A DNA stretch of 64,000 nucleotides, taken from Burkholderia sp. lig30. Lineage in GTDB: Bacteria; Pseudomonadota; Gammaproteobacteria; Burkholderiales; Burkholderiaceae. Within the stretch, counting starts at the first letter, position 1. Each line of letters begins with the position of its first letter. The notes under the pieces are model-generated. The model was not told where the DNA came from. It was given only the letters and a program-made list of their open reading frames with translations, and searched no databases. The stretch covers positions 1-64,000 of the forward strand of contig NZ_JGVW01000066.1 in assembly GCF_000687455.2 (NCBI RefSeq). The letters are read 5' to 3'. This document shows positions 43,419-52,698 of this stretch, in pieces. The translations under genes and the position numbers were made by a program.

Positions 43419-44123
43419 TTACAGCGCGCGCACGATGCCGCCGTCGACGCGGATGTTCTGCCCGGTGATGTAGCCCGCGCCGTCGGACAGCAGGAACGCG
43501 ACCGTCTTCGCGATTTCCTGCGTCTTGCCGAAGCGTCCCGCCGGAATCCGCGCGACGATCTCCGGCGTTTCCGGCCAGCTGTCGATGAAGCCCGGCAGCA
43601 CCGCGTTCATCCGGATGTTGTGGGCCGCATAGCACTCCGCATAAAGGCGCGTCCATGCATCGAGCGCGGCGCGCAGCGTCGACGACACCGGCATCGGCTG
43701 TTCGGGCGCGACCGCCGCGAAGCTCGAGATGTTCACCGCCGCGCCGCCGCCCTGGGCCAGAAAGATCGGCGTCACGCGGCGCATCACCCGGACGACGTTG
43801 AGCAGCAGCAGATCGAGCGCGCCGTGCCAGCTCTCGTCGGCGATCGACAGCAGGTCGCCCTTCGGCGGGTGACCGGTGTTGTTCACGACCGCGTCGATGC
43901 GGCCGTAGCGCGCCATCGTCTCGCCGATCAGCCGCTCGATGTCGGCGTCCTCGGTCACCGAGCCCTCGAGACCGAACCCGCCCAGCTCGCCAGCCAGCGC
44001 AGCCGCGCCGCCGGACGGCGACATCAGCGCGACGCGGTAGCCCGTCGCCGCCAGTTCCCGCGCGATCGCCGCGCCCATGCCCTTGCCTGCTGCCGTCACG
44101 ACGGCCACTTTTTCTACTGTCAC
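43419..44123 (-). CDS. SDR family oxidoreductase
   Basis: A 234-residue classical SDR with TAAGKGMGAAIA (cofactor loop, residues about 9-20), NNTGHPPKG near 82 in place of the usual NNAG, catalytic Ser in NISSFAAVAPEQ near 131, and VDGGIVRAL at the C-terminus. The Tyr-x-x-x-Lys pair is not obvious: the expected position reads STLRAALDAWTRLYAECY, with Thr/Ala in place of the usual YxxxK. This suggests altered or lost dehydrogenase chemistry. The GTG start at 44123 has GGAG six bases upstream. The divergent LysR gene is the likely regulator. Confidence 0.85.
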   Translation of the reverse strand: MTVEKVAVVTAAGKGMGAAIARELAATGYRVALMSPSGGAAALAGELGGFGLEGSVTEDADIERLIGETMARYGRIDAVVNNTGHPPKGDLLSIADESWHGALDLLLLNVVRVMRRVTPIFLAQGGGAAVNISSFAAVAPEQPMPVSSTLRAALDAWTRLYAECYAAHNIRMNAVLPGFIDSWPETPEIVARIPAGRFGKTQEIAKTVAFLLSDGAGYITGQNIRVDGGIVRAL

Positions 44124-44256
44124 AATGCGCTCCAGAATGTCGTTGCCGCGACGCATGCCGGTATTTCACGCCGCATCGTGGTACTTTAGGTACGCCAGTT
44201 CGCGCTGTCGAATCATTATTTTTTCGCTCAGACAATAGATTTTCTACTGCCATACG

Positions 44257-45168
44257 ATGCATGCCAAACGTCCCGCCCGGCTGCCGCCGCTTAATGCGCT
44301 TCGTGCGTTCGAGGTGTCCGCGCGGCACCTGAATTTCCGTATCGCCGCCGACGAGATCGGCGTGACGCAAGGGGCGGTCGCGCAGCAGGTGCGCCATCTG
44401 GAAGACGCGCTCGGCGTCAGGCTGTTCGAGCGCGTGCCGCGCGGCCTCGCGCTGACGCTCGACGGCGCGGCCTATTTTTCGGACGTGCGGCGCGCGCTCG
44501 ACGCGATCGCCGACGCGACCGACCGGCTGGCCAGGCGGCGCGCCAGCCTGACGATCAGCACGACGCCGTCGTTCGCGTCGAAGTGGCTGATCCCGCGCCT
44601 GTCGAGTTTCACCGACGCGCATCCGGCCGTCGACGTCAGGGTGATCGCCGACCAGCGGCTGGCGACCTTCCGCGACGACGGCGTCGACCTCGCGATACGC
44701 TACGGCAAGCCGCCGTTCGGCAAGGGATTGGCCGCCGACCTGCTGTTTCCGCTCGACGTCTACGCGGTATGCAGCCCGTCGCTGCCGGCCGGGCCGGACG
44801 CGCTCGCTCGCCCCCGCGACCTCGCCGGCCACGTGCTGCTGCATGACGCGCACGATCTGTGGCCGGAGTTCCTGGCCGCGCTTCCGGAACCGGTCGCGGT
44901 CGATTCGGCCAAGGGGCCGCGCTTCAACCAGTCGTCGCTCGCGATCGACGCCGCGATCGCAGGCCAGGGCATCGCACTCGCCAGCGATCCGCTCGTCGAG
45001 CGCGACATCGCCGCCGGACGGCTGCGGCGCCTGTTCGACTTCGCGTTTCCGCTGTCGCTCGGCTTCTACATCGTCTATCCAGTCGAGCGCCGCGATGCCG
45101 GCGACGCCGCGACGATGCGCGACTGGCTGATTCTTCAGGCGCGACGGGAAGCCGGCCCGGCAGCCTGA
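44257..45168 (+). CDS. LysR family regulator (GcvA-like)
   Basis: A 303-residue LysR-type regulator of the GcvA subgroup: N-terminal LPPLNALRAFEVSARHLNFRIAADEIGVTQGAVAQQVRHLEDALGVRLFERVPRGLALT, effector domain from about 90 (LTISTTPSFASKWLIPRL). It is divergent from the SDR gene at 43419, with a 133-base shared control region. Confidence 0.92.
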   Translation: MHAKRPARLPPLNALRAFEVSARHLNFRIAADEIGVTQGAVAQQVRHLEDALGVRLFERVPRGLALTLDGAAYFSDVRRALDAIADATDRLARRRASLTISTTPSFASKWLIPRLSSFTDAHPAVDVRVIADQRLATFRDDGVDLAIRYGKPPFGKGLAADLLFPLDVYAVCSPSLPAGPDALARPRDLAGHVLLHDAHDLWPEFLAALPEPVAVDSAKGPRFNQSSLAIDAAIAGQGIALASDPLVERDIAAGRLRRLFDFAFPLSLGFYIVYPVERRDAGDAATMRDWLILQARREAGPAA

Positions 45169-45314
45169 GCGTGCTTCGGCGCGAAGCGTCGGTTGCCCTT
45201 GAGTGCGCGGAGGCTGCTGAGAACGACGGCAACGGACATTTGTGCGGCCTGCCGGGCGCGCGTGCAAACAAACGTTGCCAGTCGAATGAGTGACATGAAT
45301 CGCGTTTCAATACA

Positions 45315-46544
45315 TCAGCTTCCTACCTTCACCGGCGGCAGGAATTTTCCGGGCACGCCCGGTTGTTGAAAGAGAATTGTTGCGATGTCTCCGTCAGCCA
45401 CGGCGATATCCGGCTTCCCGTCGCCGTTCAGATCGGCGATTGCAACGGACAGCGGCTGCAGCACGCCTGCATAGTTGACGGCAGGCAGGAAGACGCCCGG
45501 CCGGCCGGGATCCTGCAGCAAGACCGATACGCTGCCGGTCGTCGATAACGCCCCCGCGTTGGCCACCACGAGGTCGGGTTTGCCGTCGCCGTTGAGATCT
45601 CCGATCGCAACGTCCTGGGAACGTGCGCCTGTGGGATAGTTGGCCGGAGCCAGAAAGCTACCGGGATGTGCCGGATCCTGAAGCAACACGGACACGCTCG
45701 CCGTATCGGGATTGGACGGCGTACCCTCGTTCGCGACGATGACATCAAGCAGGTGATCGCCATTCACGTCCGCCAACTTCAGTGCCACAGGCTGGGCGCC
45801 CGCCGCAAATTCCGTTGGAGGAAGAAAGCTTCCCGGGTGCGCTGCATCTTGCAACAGCACCGCGACATCCCCGTTGCCATTGTTGTCCTGGGTCAACGCG
45901 ACGAGATCCTGCTTGCCATCCCCGTTCACGTCACCAATGGCGACTGCGACAGCCGATTTGCCAACCGCCACCGAGGTGGGCGGCAGGAATGACCCCGGCG
46001 GGCCCACTGGATTCTGAATCAGGACTGCCAGATTGGGACTCACTGTGGCCACAACGATGTCTGGTTTACCGTCACCATTCAAATCGCCGACGGCGAGGCC
46101 GGTGGGGTGCCCGCCCACCGGCACGACAACAGGCGGCAGGAAGGTCCCGGGATTAGCGTGATCCTGGATAAAAATCGATACGCTGCCGGCGCCGTTGTTG
46201 GAAACCACAAGATCGAGCCTGCCGTCACCATCCAGATCAGCGGCTACGACCATCTGCGGATCACTACCGGTAGCGTAGTGCACACCGGGCGCGAATGTGC
46301 CTGCCGCCGATGGGCGCTGGAGAACTACCGCGACAAATCCCGAGTGTGGCGGCGCTGAACTGACGAAGGTCGTTGCAACGGCGAGGTCCTGCAGCCCGTC
46401 CGAATTGAAGTCTCCGACAACAATGGAAGAGGGGAGATTGAAGGGGGCTGGCCCCCCACCACCACCATCCCCTCCTCCTTCGCCGCCGCACGAGAGAAGC
46501 AGAATCGTGGCTAGTACGATACATGCACGCAATTTTGGCCGCAT
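45315..46544 (-). CDS. FG-GAP/VCBS-repeat beta-propeller lipoprotein
   Basis: A 409-residue protein with a lipoprotein signal (MRPKLRACIVLATILLLSCG, lipobox LLSC, Cys19) and a Gly-rich tether (GGEGGGDGGGGG). The rest consists of about seven FG-GAP/VCBS repeats, each with a calcium-binding-like loop such as DFNSDGLQD, DLDGDGRLD, DLNGDGKPD or DVNGDGKQD, consistent with a seven-bladed propeller. Such domains bind calcium and often glycans or proteins at the cell surface. It is alone on its strand. The function is not known. Confidence 0.88.
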   Translation of the reverse strand: MRPKLRACIVLATILLLSCGGEGGGDGGGGGPAPFNLPSSIVVGDFNSDGLQDLAVATTFVSSAPPHSGFVAVVLQRPSAAGTFAPGVHYATGSDPQMVVAADLDGDGRLDLVVSNNGAGSVSIFIQDHANPGTFLPPVVVPVGGHPTGLAVGDLNGDGKPDIVVATVSPNLAVLIQNPVGPPGSFLPPTSVAVGKSAVAVAIGDVNGDGKQDLVALTQDNNGNGDVAVLLQDAAHPGSFLPPTEFAAGAQPVALKLADVNGDHLLDVIVANEGTPSNPDTASVSVLLQDPAHPGSFLAPANYPTGARSQDVAIGDLNGDGKPDLVVANAGALSTTGSVSVLLQDPGRPGVFLPAVNYAGVLQPLSVAIADLNGDGKPDIAVADGDIATILFQQPGVPGKFLPPVKVGS

Positions 46545-47114
46545 GTCCGTCTCCTTCGCACTCTTACCGCATGACCTGATTATAGAAACTGAATTTGCAC
46601 GGACATAGTCGCCCGACGGGACGGAGGCGAAAATAGCCCGTCCAGGCGGCGGGTTATTTAAAGCGGCGTGAGTGGCGCACTCACCGGATGCGAACAGCCA
46701 GATTAGTGGCCCATGCTGCTGATCGGCACGACTGCTTTTAACATGGCAGGACTTGATGAATCACTGTTTCACCCACTGCTCAACGGATTCATCGACTGGA
46801 CACGCAATCAACCGGTCGCGCCGAAAAAAACCAGCAATCGCGCAGTAGGCAGGCCCTTCAAAGCCTCGATTGTTTCGACGAATGTGCGTTGCCTGCTGGA
46901 GAGCCGACATACAAATGTCAGCGTGAGAACCGTGGCCAGCGTCGGCAGCTGGCCGGATCCCGCCCGATGTCGAACTTCCCGGTCGACGCCGAGCGACCAC
47001 CCGATACTCCACATAGCGGCCATTCAAACCACACGCTTTCATGCACAGACATTCAAGAAACGGCCACCGGACTGGACTTGCGCCATTCCTCCCGGCGGCC
47101 GTACGCGGTGCCGG
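46545..47114. other. Intergenic region, no gene recognised
   Basis: About 570 bases between two minus-strand genes. Open frames exist but lack ribosome binding sites and family features. Confidence 0.35.
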
Positions 47115-47390
47115 TCAGCATTCGCCCTTTTTCGCGTGCCCGGGCGGACAGTGATCGTGCCCGTGATGGTGGCGACGCTCCTCCCATTCGTCACGGTCCC
47201 AATAGCGGCGCCCGTCCCAGTAACGGTCCCCGTGCCATCCGGGCGACACGACGACCACCGGTGCCGGTGCGACCACGACGGGCGGCGGTACGCCAATATT
47301 GATGCCGACCGCAACGTCGGCGGCATTCGCAAGTCCTGACGCGCCGATTCCAATACCCGCTAGCGCCGCGGCGATGAAGAGCTGTTTCAT
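47115..47390 (-). CDS. PXPV-repeat exported small protein
   Basis: A 91-residue exported protein: signal peptide (MKQLFIAAALAGIGIGASGLANA), a PPPVVVAPAPVVVVSP stretch typical of the PXPV repeat family, a Trp/Tyr/Arg/Asp-rich middle (GDRYWDGRRYWDRDEWEERR) and a His-rich end (HHHGHDHCPPGH) with two Cys that could bind metal. A purine-rich GGGGGA precedes the ATG at 47390. The function of the family is unknown; metal or stress roles have been suggested by composition only. Confidence 0.8.
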   Translation of the reverse strand: MKQLFIAAALAGIGIGASGLANAADVAVGINIGVPPPVVVAPAPVVVVSPGWHGDRYWDGRRYWDRDEWEERRHHHGHDHCPPGHAKKGEC

Positions 47391-47572
47391 GTTATCCCCC
47401 GAAAGAGCAGCAACACATTGTCGGTCGACCATCTCACACGTAGCCGCCGTTGTTCAATCTCACGTAGTGTGCGGCGTTGTCATGTCCGTTTCAATGCGAA
47501 CTTGTAATAGCTTGTGCGACTGATAGCGAGCAAGGCAGAAGTCTATGAGCTCGCGCGTCGCCAGCCACAATA

Positions 47573-49873
47573 TCAGAATGGCCAGAAGAGGAAGTGGCGA
47601 TGATGTCGCGCGCGAACCGCGCGAGGGGGCCGCGTTTCGGGGCCGAGTCGAGCACGGGGATCGATGACTCGGGCACGCAGCGCCATGTCATAGAACGCAC
47701 CCACCATCGGCAACGCGCTGTGCGCCCCTTCACCCCAATAGTCGTTGCCGAGCGTCACACGTGCATCGTCGAAACCCACCCACGCGCCCGCGACCAGTTG
47801 CGGATGCATCAGGATGAACCAGCTATCGGTGTTGTCCTGCGTCGTGCCCGTCTTGCCGGCAACGTCGGCGTGAATCCCGAAGCGGGTTCGGATGCCCGCG
47901 CCGGTGCCCCGGTTCACGACGTCGCGCATCACGTCGACGAGCGTTTGCGCTGCGCTGGCCGGTAGCGCCGGTTCCGGCGACACGCTCGGGAATGCTGCGA
48001 GTACCTTGCCGTTGTAATCCTCGATGCGCGTCACCATGCGCGGCTCGATATACGCGCCGCGGTTTGCAATCGTGCAATACGCCGAGACCATTTCTTTCAG
48101 CGTGACCGGGCTTGTGCCCAGTGCGAGCGACGGCACCGCTTCGAGCGGACTTTCGCGCACGCCCATCGCGCGCGCAAGCCGTGCGACCTTCTCGGGGCCT
48201 TCCTTTTGCATGAGCTGAGCGGTGACCCGGTTGCGCGAATACGCGAGTGCGTCGCGCAGCGTCATCGGTTCGCCAGTGGGCGGCTCCGCGTCGGTCGGCC
48301 GCCAGATCGCATGTCCGCTCAGGGGAATGGCGACGTTCCGGTCGACGATCGTATCGCCCGGCCGCGCGCCGTCCGCAAAGGCCGCGCCGTAGACGAACGG
48401 CTTGAACGTCGAGCCCGGCTGACGCCGCGCCTGCTGCACGTGATCGAACGGCTCGTCGCCGAAGTCGCGACTGCCGACCCATGCCTTGATATCTCCGTTG
48501 CGTGGATCGATCGCGACAAAGCCCGCCTGGATCTGCGCTTTGCTCCGGCACAGTGCGCGGATGAACGTGGGGTCCGCGGCGAGCTTCCTGAGCGCGGCCC
48601 GATCCGACTGACCCGCGTCGCGCGCGGCGCGGTAGTCGGGCGTCTGCCGGATCAGCGACTGGAACAGGTCGTTGCCCGGCGCGCAGCCCGTGCGTTCGTT
48701 CCATGCCGCGTTCGCGATCCATTGCAACTGGTTCGTCTGCCAGTCCATCGCCTGCGTCGCCATTGCCTGCAGACGGGAATCGATGGTCGTGCGCACGACG
48801 AGCCCGTCGGCATAAATGTTGTAGCCGTTGCGATCGGCCCATCCGGTCAGCCACTTGCGCAATTGCGCTGCAAAATGCGGCGCGGGGCCCGGTGACGCGG
48901 TTTGCCGCTCGAAATCGACGTTGAGCGGTTGCCGCTTCAACCATTCATACGCAGCGGGCTTGAGCTTCCCGTACTTGTTCATCTGCCCGAGCACCGTGTT
49001 GCGCCGCTGCAAGGCGCGCTCGGGATTGAGCACCGGGTTATAGGCGCTGTTGGCCTTCAGCATGCCGACTAGCGTTGCGCTTTCGAGGATGTCGAGCTGA
49101 GCGGCCGATTTGCCGAAGTAGGTGCGTGCGGCCATTTCCACGCCGTATGCGTTATACAGGAACGGCACCGTGTTCAGGTACGTCTCGAGAATCTGGTCCT
49201 TGCTGTACACGGCTTCGATCTTGAATGCCGTAATCGCTTCCTTGAGCTTGCGGGTGAGGGTCGGCGCACGGCCGATTTTGTCGGGATACAGATTGCGCGC
49301 GAGCTGCTGCGTGATCGTCGAGCCGCCTTGCCGGTCACCTGAAAACGTGTGCAGCGCGGCCGACGCGGTGCGCGTCCAGTCGATGCCGTGATGCTCGTAG
49401 AAGCGCCGGTCTTCGGTCGCGGTCAATGCGTCCACCACATAGGGCGAGATCTGCTTGAGCGACACCCATTCGCGATTGAGCGGCTTGAATTCTGCGAGCA
49501 GTTTGCCGTCAGCGGACACGAGCAACGCGGGTCGATCGACACGGGCTTTGCGGATGTCGCCGATGCCGGGTGTAAACGGCACGAGCGCGAGCACGTACAG
49601 CAGGAACAGCGCTGGCACCGCGCCGACTGTCAGCGCGATGCCGCGTCGCGTCGGGTGCCTCAAGCCGCGCAGCGCGGCAATGAAGACGAGTCTGGCTTTC
49701 GTTCTGCCGGCAGCGGCCAGCGGCTGGATGCGGGCGAGCCACCTTGTGCAATGCTGACGAAACAAGGACAGGTATCGGCGATTCACGGTGACGACGCGCA
49801 GGCGGAAAAGGCGGGATCGTACCAAAGCGCAACGGCGTTTCTGCCGTCCAAACAGGGCTGCCGCCCGCGCCAT
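47573..49873 (-). CDS. Class A penicillin-binding protein (PBP1A-like)
   Basis: A 766-residue bifunctional peptidoglycan synthase. One transmembrane segment lies at about 80-100. The GT51 glycosyltransferase domain has the catalytic Glu154 in ATEDRRFYEHHGID, GGSTITQQLARNL and YLNTVPFLYNAYGVEMAARTYFG. The transpeptidase domain has SxxK in RQPGSTFKPF, SxN in AYSRNRV and KTGTT near the C-terminus. It polymerises and cross-links the cell wall in the periplasm. The start is uncertain: ATG at 49873 is used, and a GTG about 85 bases downstream is possible. The tail ends in a His/Arg-rich RARHHRHFLFWPF. Confidence 0.92.
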   Translation of the reverse strand: MARAAALFGRQKRRCALVRSRLFRLRVVTVNRRYLSLFRQHCTRWLARIQPLAAAGRTKARLVFIAALRGLRHPTRRGIALTVGAVPALFLLYVLALVPFTPGIGDIRKARVDRPALLVSADGKLLAEFKPLNREWVSLKQISPYVVDALTATEDRRFYEHHGIDWTRTASAALHTFSGDRQGGSTITQQLARNLYPDKIGRAPTLTRKLKEAITAFKIEAVYSKDQILETYLNTVPFLYNAYGVEMAARTYFGKSAAQLDILESATLVGMLKANSAYNPVLNPERALQRRNTVLGQMNKYGKLKPAAYEWLKRQPLNVDFERQTASPGPAPHFAAQLRKWLTGWADRNGYNIYADGLVVRTTIDSRLQAMATQAMDWQTNQLQWIANAAWNERTGCAPGNDLFQSLIRQTPDYRAARDAGQSDRAALRKLAADPTFIRALCRSKAQIQAGFVAIDPRNGDIKAWVGSRDFGDEPFDHVQQARRQPGSTFKPFVYGAAFADGARPGDTIVDRNVAIPLSGHAIWRPTDAEPPTGEPMTLRDALAYSRNRVTAQLMQKEGPEKVARLARAMGVRESPLEAVPSLALGTSPVTLKEMVSAYCTIANRGAYIEPRMVTRIEDYNGKVLAAFPSVSPEPALPASAAQTLVDVMRDVVNRGTGAGIRTRFGIHADVAGKTGTTQDNTDSWFILMHPQLVAGAWVGFDDARVTLGNDYWGEGAHSALPMVGAFYDMALRARVIDPRARLGPETRPPRAVRARHHRHFLFWPF

Positions 49874-49931
49874 TAACAGACGATTACATTTGTTTCGAGT
49901 GGATGACCGTCGCTGCTGCGGCCCCGTTTCG

Positions 49932-50462
49932 GGTCTTGGAAACACGTCCACTGCAACGGCGGCTCTCGCGCTACAGTGAACATCTTCCCGATGCTTTTGA
50001 GTCAACCGCCTTCACACGAAAATTGACGCGAGGTCGAGCAATGCAACTTCAAACCGGTAACCTGTTCAGCTTCGAAGGGACGCGCGGCGGCGACGAGCGG
50101 ATCGACATGCTTGTCACAGGTCGGCACGTGAATGTGGAGCGGATCGTGTCGATGGGACACGCGAGTCCCGAGGGGTTCTGGTATGACGACTCGCGCGCCG
50201 AATGGGTGGTGCTGCTGTCGGGGGCGGCCGTGCTCGAGTTCGAAGAGGACTCGACGCTGCACGACATGCGTCCGGGCGACTACGTGCTGATCGAGCCGCA
50301 TTGCCGGCATCGCGTCGCGTGGACGCATGCGGAAGAGCAAACCGTCTGGCTCGCGATCTATTGCGAACGCTGAATCGAGCGCCAATTCATATGTATATCC
50401 GGAGACCCGATCTGACCGGTTGCTGGCCGCCACTCGCCTGATGTGACAGACAGCCGTCGACC
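49932..50462. repeat. 531-bp direct duplication, copy A (cupin gene and flanks)
   Basis: Similarity to 54163-54693 starts at GGTCTTGGAAAC and ends at CAGCCGTCGACC. Both copies are 531 bases with no indel and only scattered substitutions. The repeat includes upstream sequence, the whole cupin gene and about 90 bases downstream. Confidence 0.9.
50041..50373 (+). CDS. Small cupin-domain protein, copy A
   Basis: A 110-residue single cupin. Motif 1 is degenerate (EFEEDSTLHDMRPGDYVLIEPH), with His/Glu residues that could bind metal, and the C-terminal motif carries HRVAWTHAEEQTVWLAIYCER. It resembles the phosphomannose-isomerase-like cupins annotated as hypothetical in Burkholderia. Copy B at 54272 differs at five residues (17, 63, 71, 76 and 99 by my alignment). 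A purine-rich GCGAGGTCGAGC lies just upstream of the ATG. Function unknown. Confidence 0.85.
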   Translation: MQLQTGNLFSFEGTRGGDERIDMLVTGRHVNVERIVSMGHASPEGFWYDDSRAEWVVLLSGAAVLEFEEDSTLHDMRPGDYVLIEPHCRHRVAWTHAEEQTVWLAIYCER

Positions 50463-50833
50463 ATAGAGCGTCCGTTTTTTTCTGTCGTTTAAAGCACCGT
50501 TCGCAGGGCAACGGCGCGCTCCGACGCCCACGTGCGGCATTAGCTCGTCAGGAAACCGGTGGCAGTCACCTTGGAGTAAGCCGATGCTGGCCGTCAGCCA
50601 CGACGCGACACAAGAGCATGGCCAAAAATTCAGCTCCCGGTTGTAAATCAACCTATACTTTTCAAGGATTGGTCGCACGTCGACGATCCGATTCCCCCGG
50701 AGTCCAGTACAAGTCCCATGCCGACGGCAGTCTGCAGCCCGTGAATAAGGATGGAACTACAATTCGGACGTGAACGCTCAAGAACCGAAAGCATTATGCC
50801 TTCCTCTCATCTCCTGACTGGAGAATTGACGTC
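50374..50833. other. Intergenic region downstream of cupin copy A
   Basis: The first 89 bases belong to the duplication. The rest (about 370 bases) shows no gene or clear structure. Confidence 0.35.
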
Positions 50834-51316
50834 ATGAAGCCATTAATCATTGCGGTTCTGGCGTTCGTGCTCGCCGGATGCGCTGCGAACCAAAGCATGT
50901 CAAACAATGCGCCGGCGTCGCGCATGGAAAGCTGCAAGGTCACGTCAGATCAAGAGATTGCGGCGTTGTTTGATCGATGGAATCAGTCACTGCAAACCGG
51001 TGATCCCCACAAGGTGGTCGCCAACTATGCGGAGCGATCGATTCTTCTTCCAACGGTATCCAACAAGCCGCGCTTGACCGTCGCTGACAAAGAGGAATAC
51101 TTCCATCATTTTCTACAAGATGGCCCGTCCGGAAAGATTGACTTCCGCTACATTGAACTGGGGTGCAATTCTGCTGTGGATGCCGGTCTTTACACATTTA
51201 CCTTCGCAAGAACTGGAGCGGTTGTTAAGGCCCGCTATACCTACACATATCACTGGGATGGGGTGCAATGGCTAATTACAAGCCATCACTCGTCGGTCAT
51301 GCCGGAGAAGAAGTAA
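50834..51316 (+). CDS. SnoaL-like (SgcJ/EcaC/DUF4440 type) lipoprotein
   Basis: A 160-residue lipoprotein with lipobox in MKPLIIAVLAFVLAGC (Cys16). The mature part follows the NTF2-like SgcJ/EcaC pattern: VTSDQEIAALFDRWNQSLQTGDPHKVVANYAERSILLPTVS, KEEYFHHFL, and TYTYHWDGVQWLITSHHSS. Several members with this fold are ligand-binding or calcium/calmodulin-kinase-association-type domains without known enzymatic role. GGAG lies 11 bases upstream of the ATG. No operon partner is evident. Confidence 0.85.
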   Translation: MKPLIIAVLAFVLAGCAANQSMSNNAPASRMESCKVTSDQEIAALFDRWNQSLQTGDPHKVVANYAERSILLPTVSNKPRLTVADKEEYFHHFLQDGPSGKIDFRYIELGCNSAVDAGLYTFTFARTGAVVKARYTYTYHWDGVQWLITSHHSSVMPEKK

Positions 51317-51633
51317 CAGCGGCATGCATTTAAGTTACCTGTGGACAAGAAGGTGACTTGACGAAGAAAGGGCGGATTTGCTGAACGGCCGCCCTGTTGC
51401 TTTTGATCGGTAGTATTCGACGCCGAGTTACCCTGAAAACCTGGTTGGCATATGGACGGCTTTCGATCGGCTTGTGAAAACGTGTTGATCGCCTATAGTT
51501 AGTCAATGCGTTTTCCGACGGTGGCCCACGAAGGGATTCATCAAAAAGTGCAAGGCAGGCGGATACCGTTGGCCGAGGCAAAGATGTTCGATGGTTTAAT
51601 TGTAGCGTTCGGAGTCCTATCCTCGTCCGCACG
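51317..51633. other. Intergenic region upstream of azlC
   Basis: About 317 bases with no gene recognised. The azlC promoter should lie at the right end. Confidence 0.3.
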
Positions 51634-52359
51634 ATGTCGACCTCTCCTACATGGCTCAAGGAACTCGCCAACGGCGCCCGCGATACGATCCCGATGATGG
51701 TCGGCGCGGCCCCCTTTGGCGTAATCTTTGGCACGCTCGTCACCTCTGGCCCGCTGCATCTCTGGCACGGCCAGCTGATGTCGCTCACCGTCTTCGCCGG
51801 CTCGGCGCAGTTCATCGCGCTCGGGCTCCTCGCCGGCCACGCAAGCCTGATCGTCGTCTGGGCAACGACTTTCATCGTCAATCTGAGGCATTTACTCTAC
51901 AGTGCGACGCTCGCGCCTTACGTTGCACGACTGTCTCCACGCTGGCGCTGGACGCTCGCCGCCCTCCTGACTGACGAGGTGTTCGCCGTCACCTATAACC
52001 ACTACCGGCTTGCGCCGCCCGGCGCGATCGGCCCACATTACTTTCTGGGCTCTGGTCTTGCGATGTACGCCAACTGGCAGATCTGGACGCTCGTCGGGCT
52101 GCTGTTCGGCGCCGCCTTTCCACACCTGCAGTCGCTTGGCCTCGACTTCGCGATGGTCGCCACGTTCATCGCGATCGTCGTGCCGCAACTCGTTGCACTG
52201 CGCTATATAGCTGCGGCTGTGGCCGCCGGCGCGCTCGCCTGGCTCTGCCACGACTGGCCGTACAAGCTCGGGCTGCTGGTTGCCGTAGCAGGCGGCGTGG
52301 CTGTCGGCGTCGTGCTGTCGCGATCCCATGAGCGGCTTGCCGCGACAAGGAGTGAGTGA
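51634..52359 (+). CDS. azlC: AzlC family branched-chain amino-acid exporter, large subunit
   Basis: A 241-residue inner-membrane protein with about six hydrophobic segments. Family motifs are RDTIPMMVGAAPFGVIFGTL near 16-35, FAGSAQFIALGLLAGHAS near 54-71, NLRHLLYSATLAPYV near 84 and DEVFAVTY near 113. With the small AzlD protein it forms an exporter for branched-chain amino acids or their analogues. azlD begins five bases after its stop. Confidence 0.92.
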   Translation: MSTSPTWLKELANGARDTIPMMVGAAPFGVIFGTLVTSGPLHLWHGQLMSLTVFAGSAQFIALGLLAGHASLIVVWATTFIVNLRHLLYSATLAPYVARLSPRWRWTLAALLTDEVFAVTYNHYRLAPPGAIGPHYFLGSGLAMYANWQIWTLVGLLFGAAFPHLQSLGLDFAMVATFIAIVVPQLVALRYIAAAVAAGALAWLCHDWPYKLGLLVAVAGGVAVGVVLSRSHERLAATRSE

Positions 52360-52363
52360 GGCG

Positions 52364-52687
52364 ATGAGCTACGTCGTTCTTATCCTTGGCATGGCCATCA
52401 TCACCTGTCTGATTCGCGCAGCCGTCTTCGTGCTCGGCGAACGCGTCGTCTTTCCGCCGCTTGTGCGCACCGCGCTTGAGTTCGTGCCCGTCACCGTGCT
52501 CACGGCCATCATCGTGCCGATGGCCGTCGCGCCGCACGGCGGCGACGCCGAACTGACCTGGCGCAACCCGCAGCTCGTCGGCGCGCTTGCCGCATGCGGC
52601 GTCTCGGCGCTCACGCGCCGCCCCCTGCTCACGATTGCCTTCGGACTGGCGGTGTTTTTTGTCTGGCAGAGCCTTCTTGCCCGCTAA
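52364..52687 (+). CDS. azlD: AzlD family small membrane protein
   Basis: A 107-residue membrane protein with four hydrophobic segments: MSYVVLILGMAIITCLIRAAVFVLGE, LVRTALEFVPVTVLTAIIVP and RPLLTIAFGLAVFFVWQSLL fit the AzlD subunit. ATG at 52364 follows the azlC stop by four bases, so the two are cotranscribed and coupled. It ends 11 bases before the stop of the opposing YeeE/YedE gene. Confidence 0.92.
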   Translation: MSYVVLILGMAIITCLIRAAVFVLGERVVFPPLVRTALEFVPVTVLTAIIVPMAVAPHGGDAELTWRNPQLVGALAACGVSALTRRPLLTIAFGLAVFFVWQSLLAR

Positions 52688-52698
52688 AGCGTAAAGAT

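Noticed and set aside
46713..47339. A 208-codon open frame on the plus strand across the PXPV gene
   Set aside because: Its second half is the antisense of the PXPV gene, and the first half has no recognisable domain or ribosome binding site.
51506..51697. Small open frame upstream of azlC
   Set aside because: No ribosome binding site, overlaps the azlC start and shows no family features.
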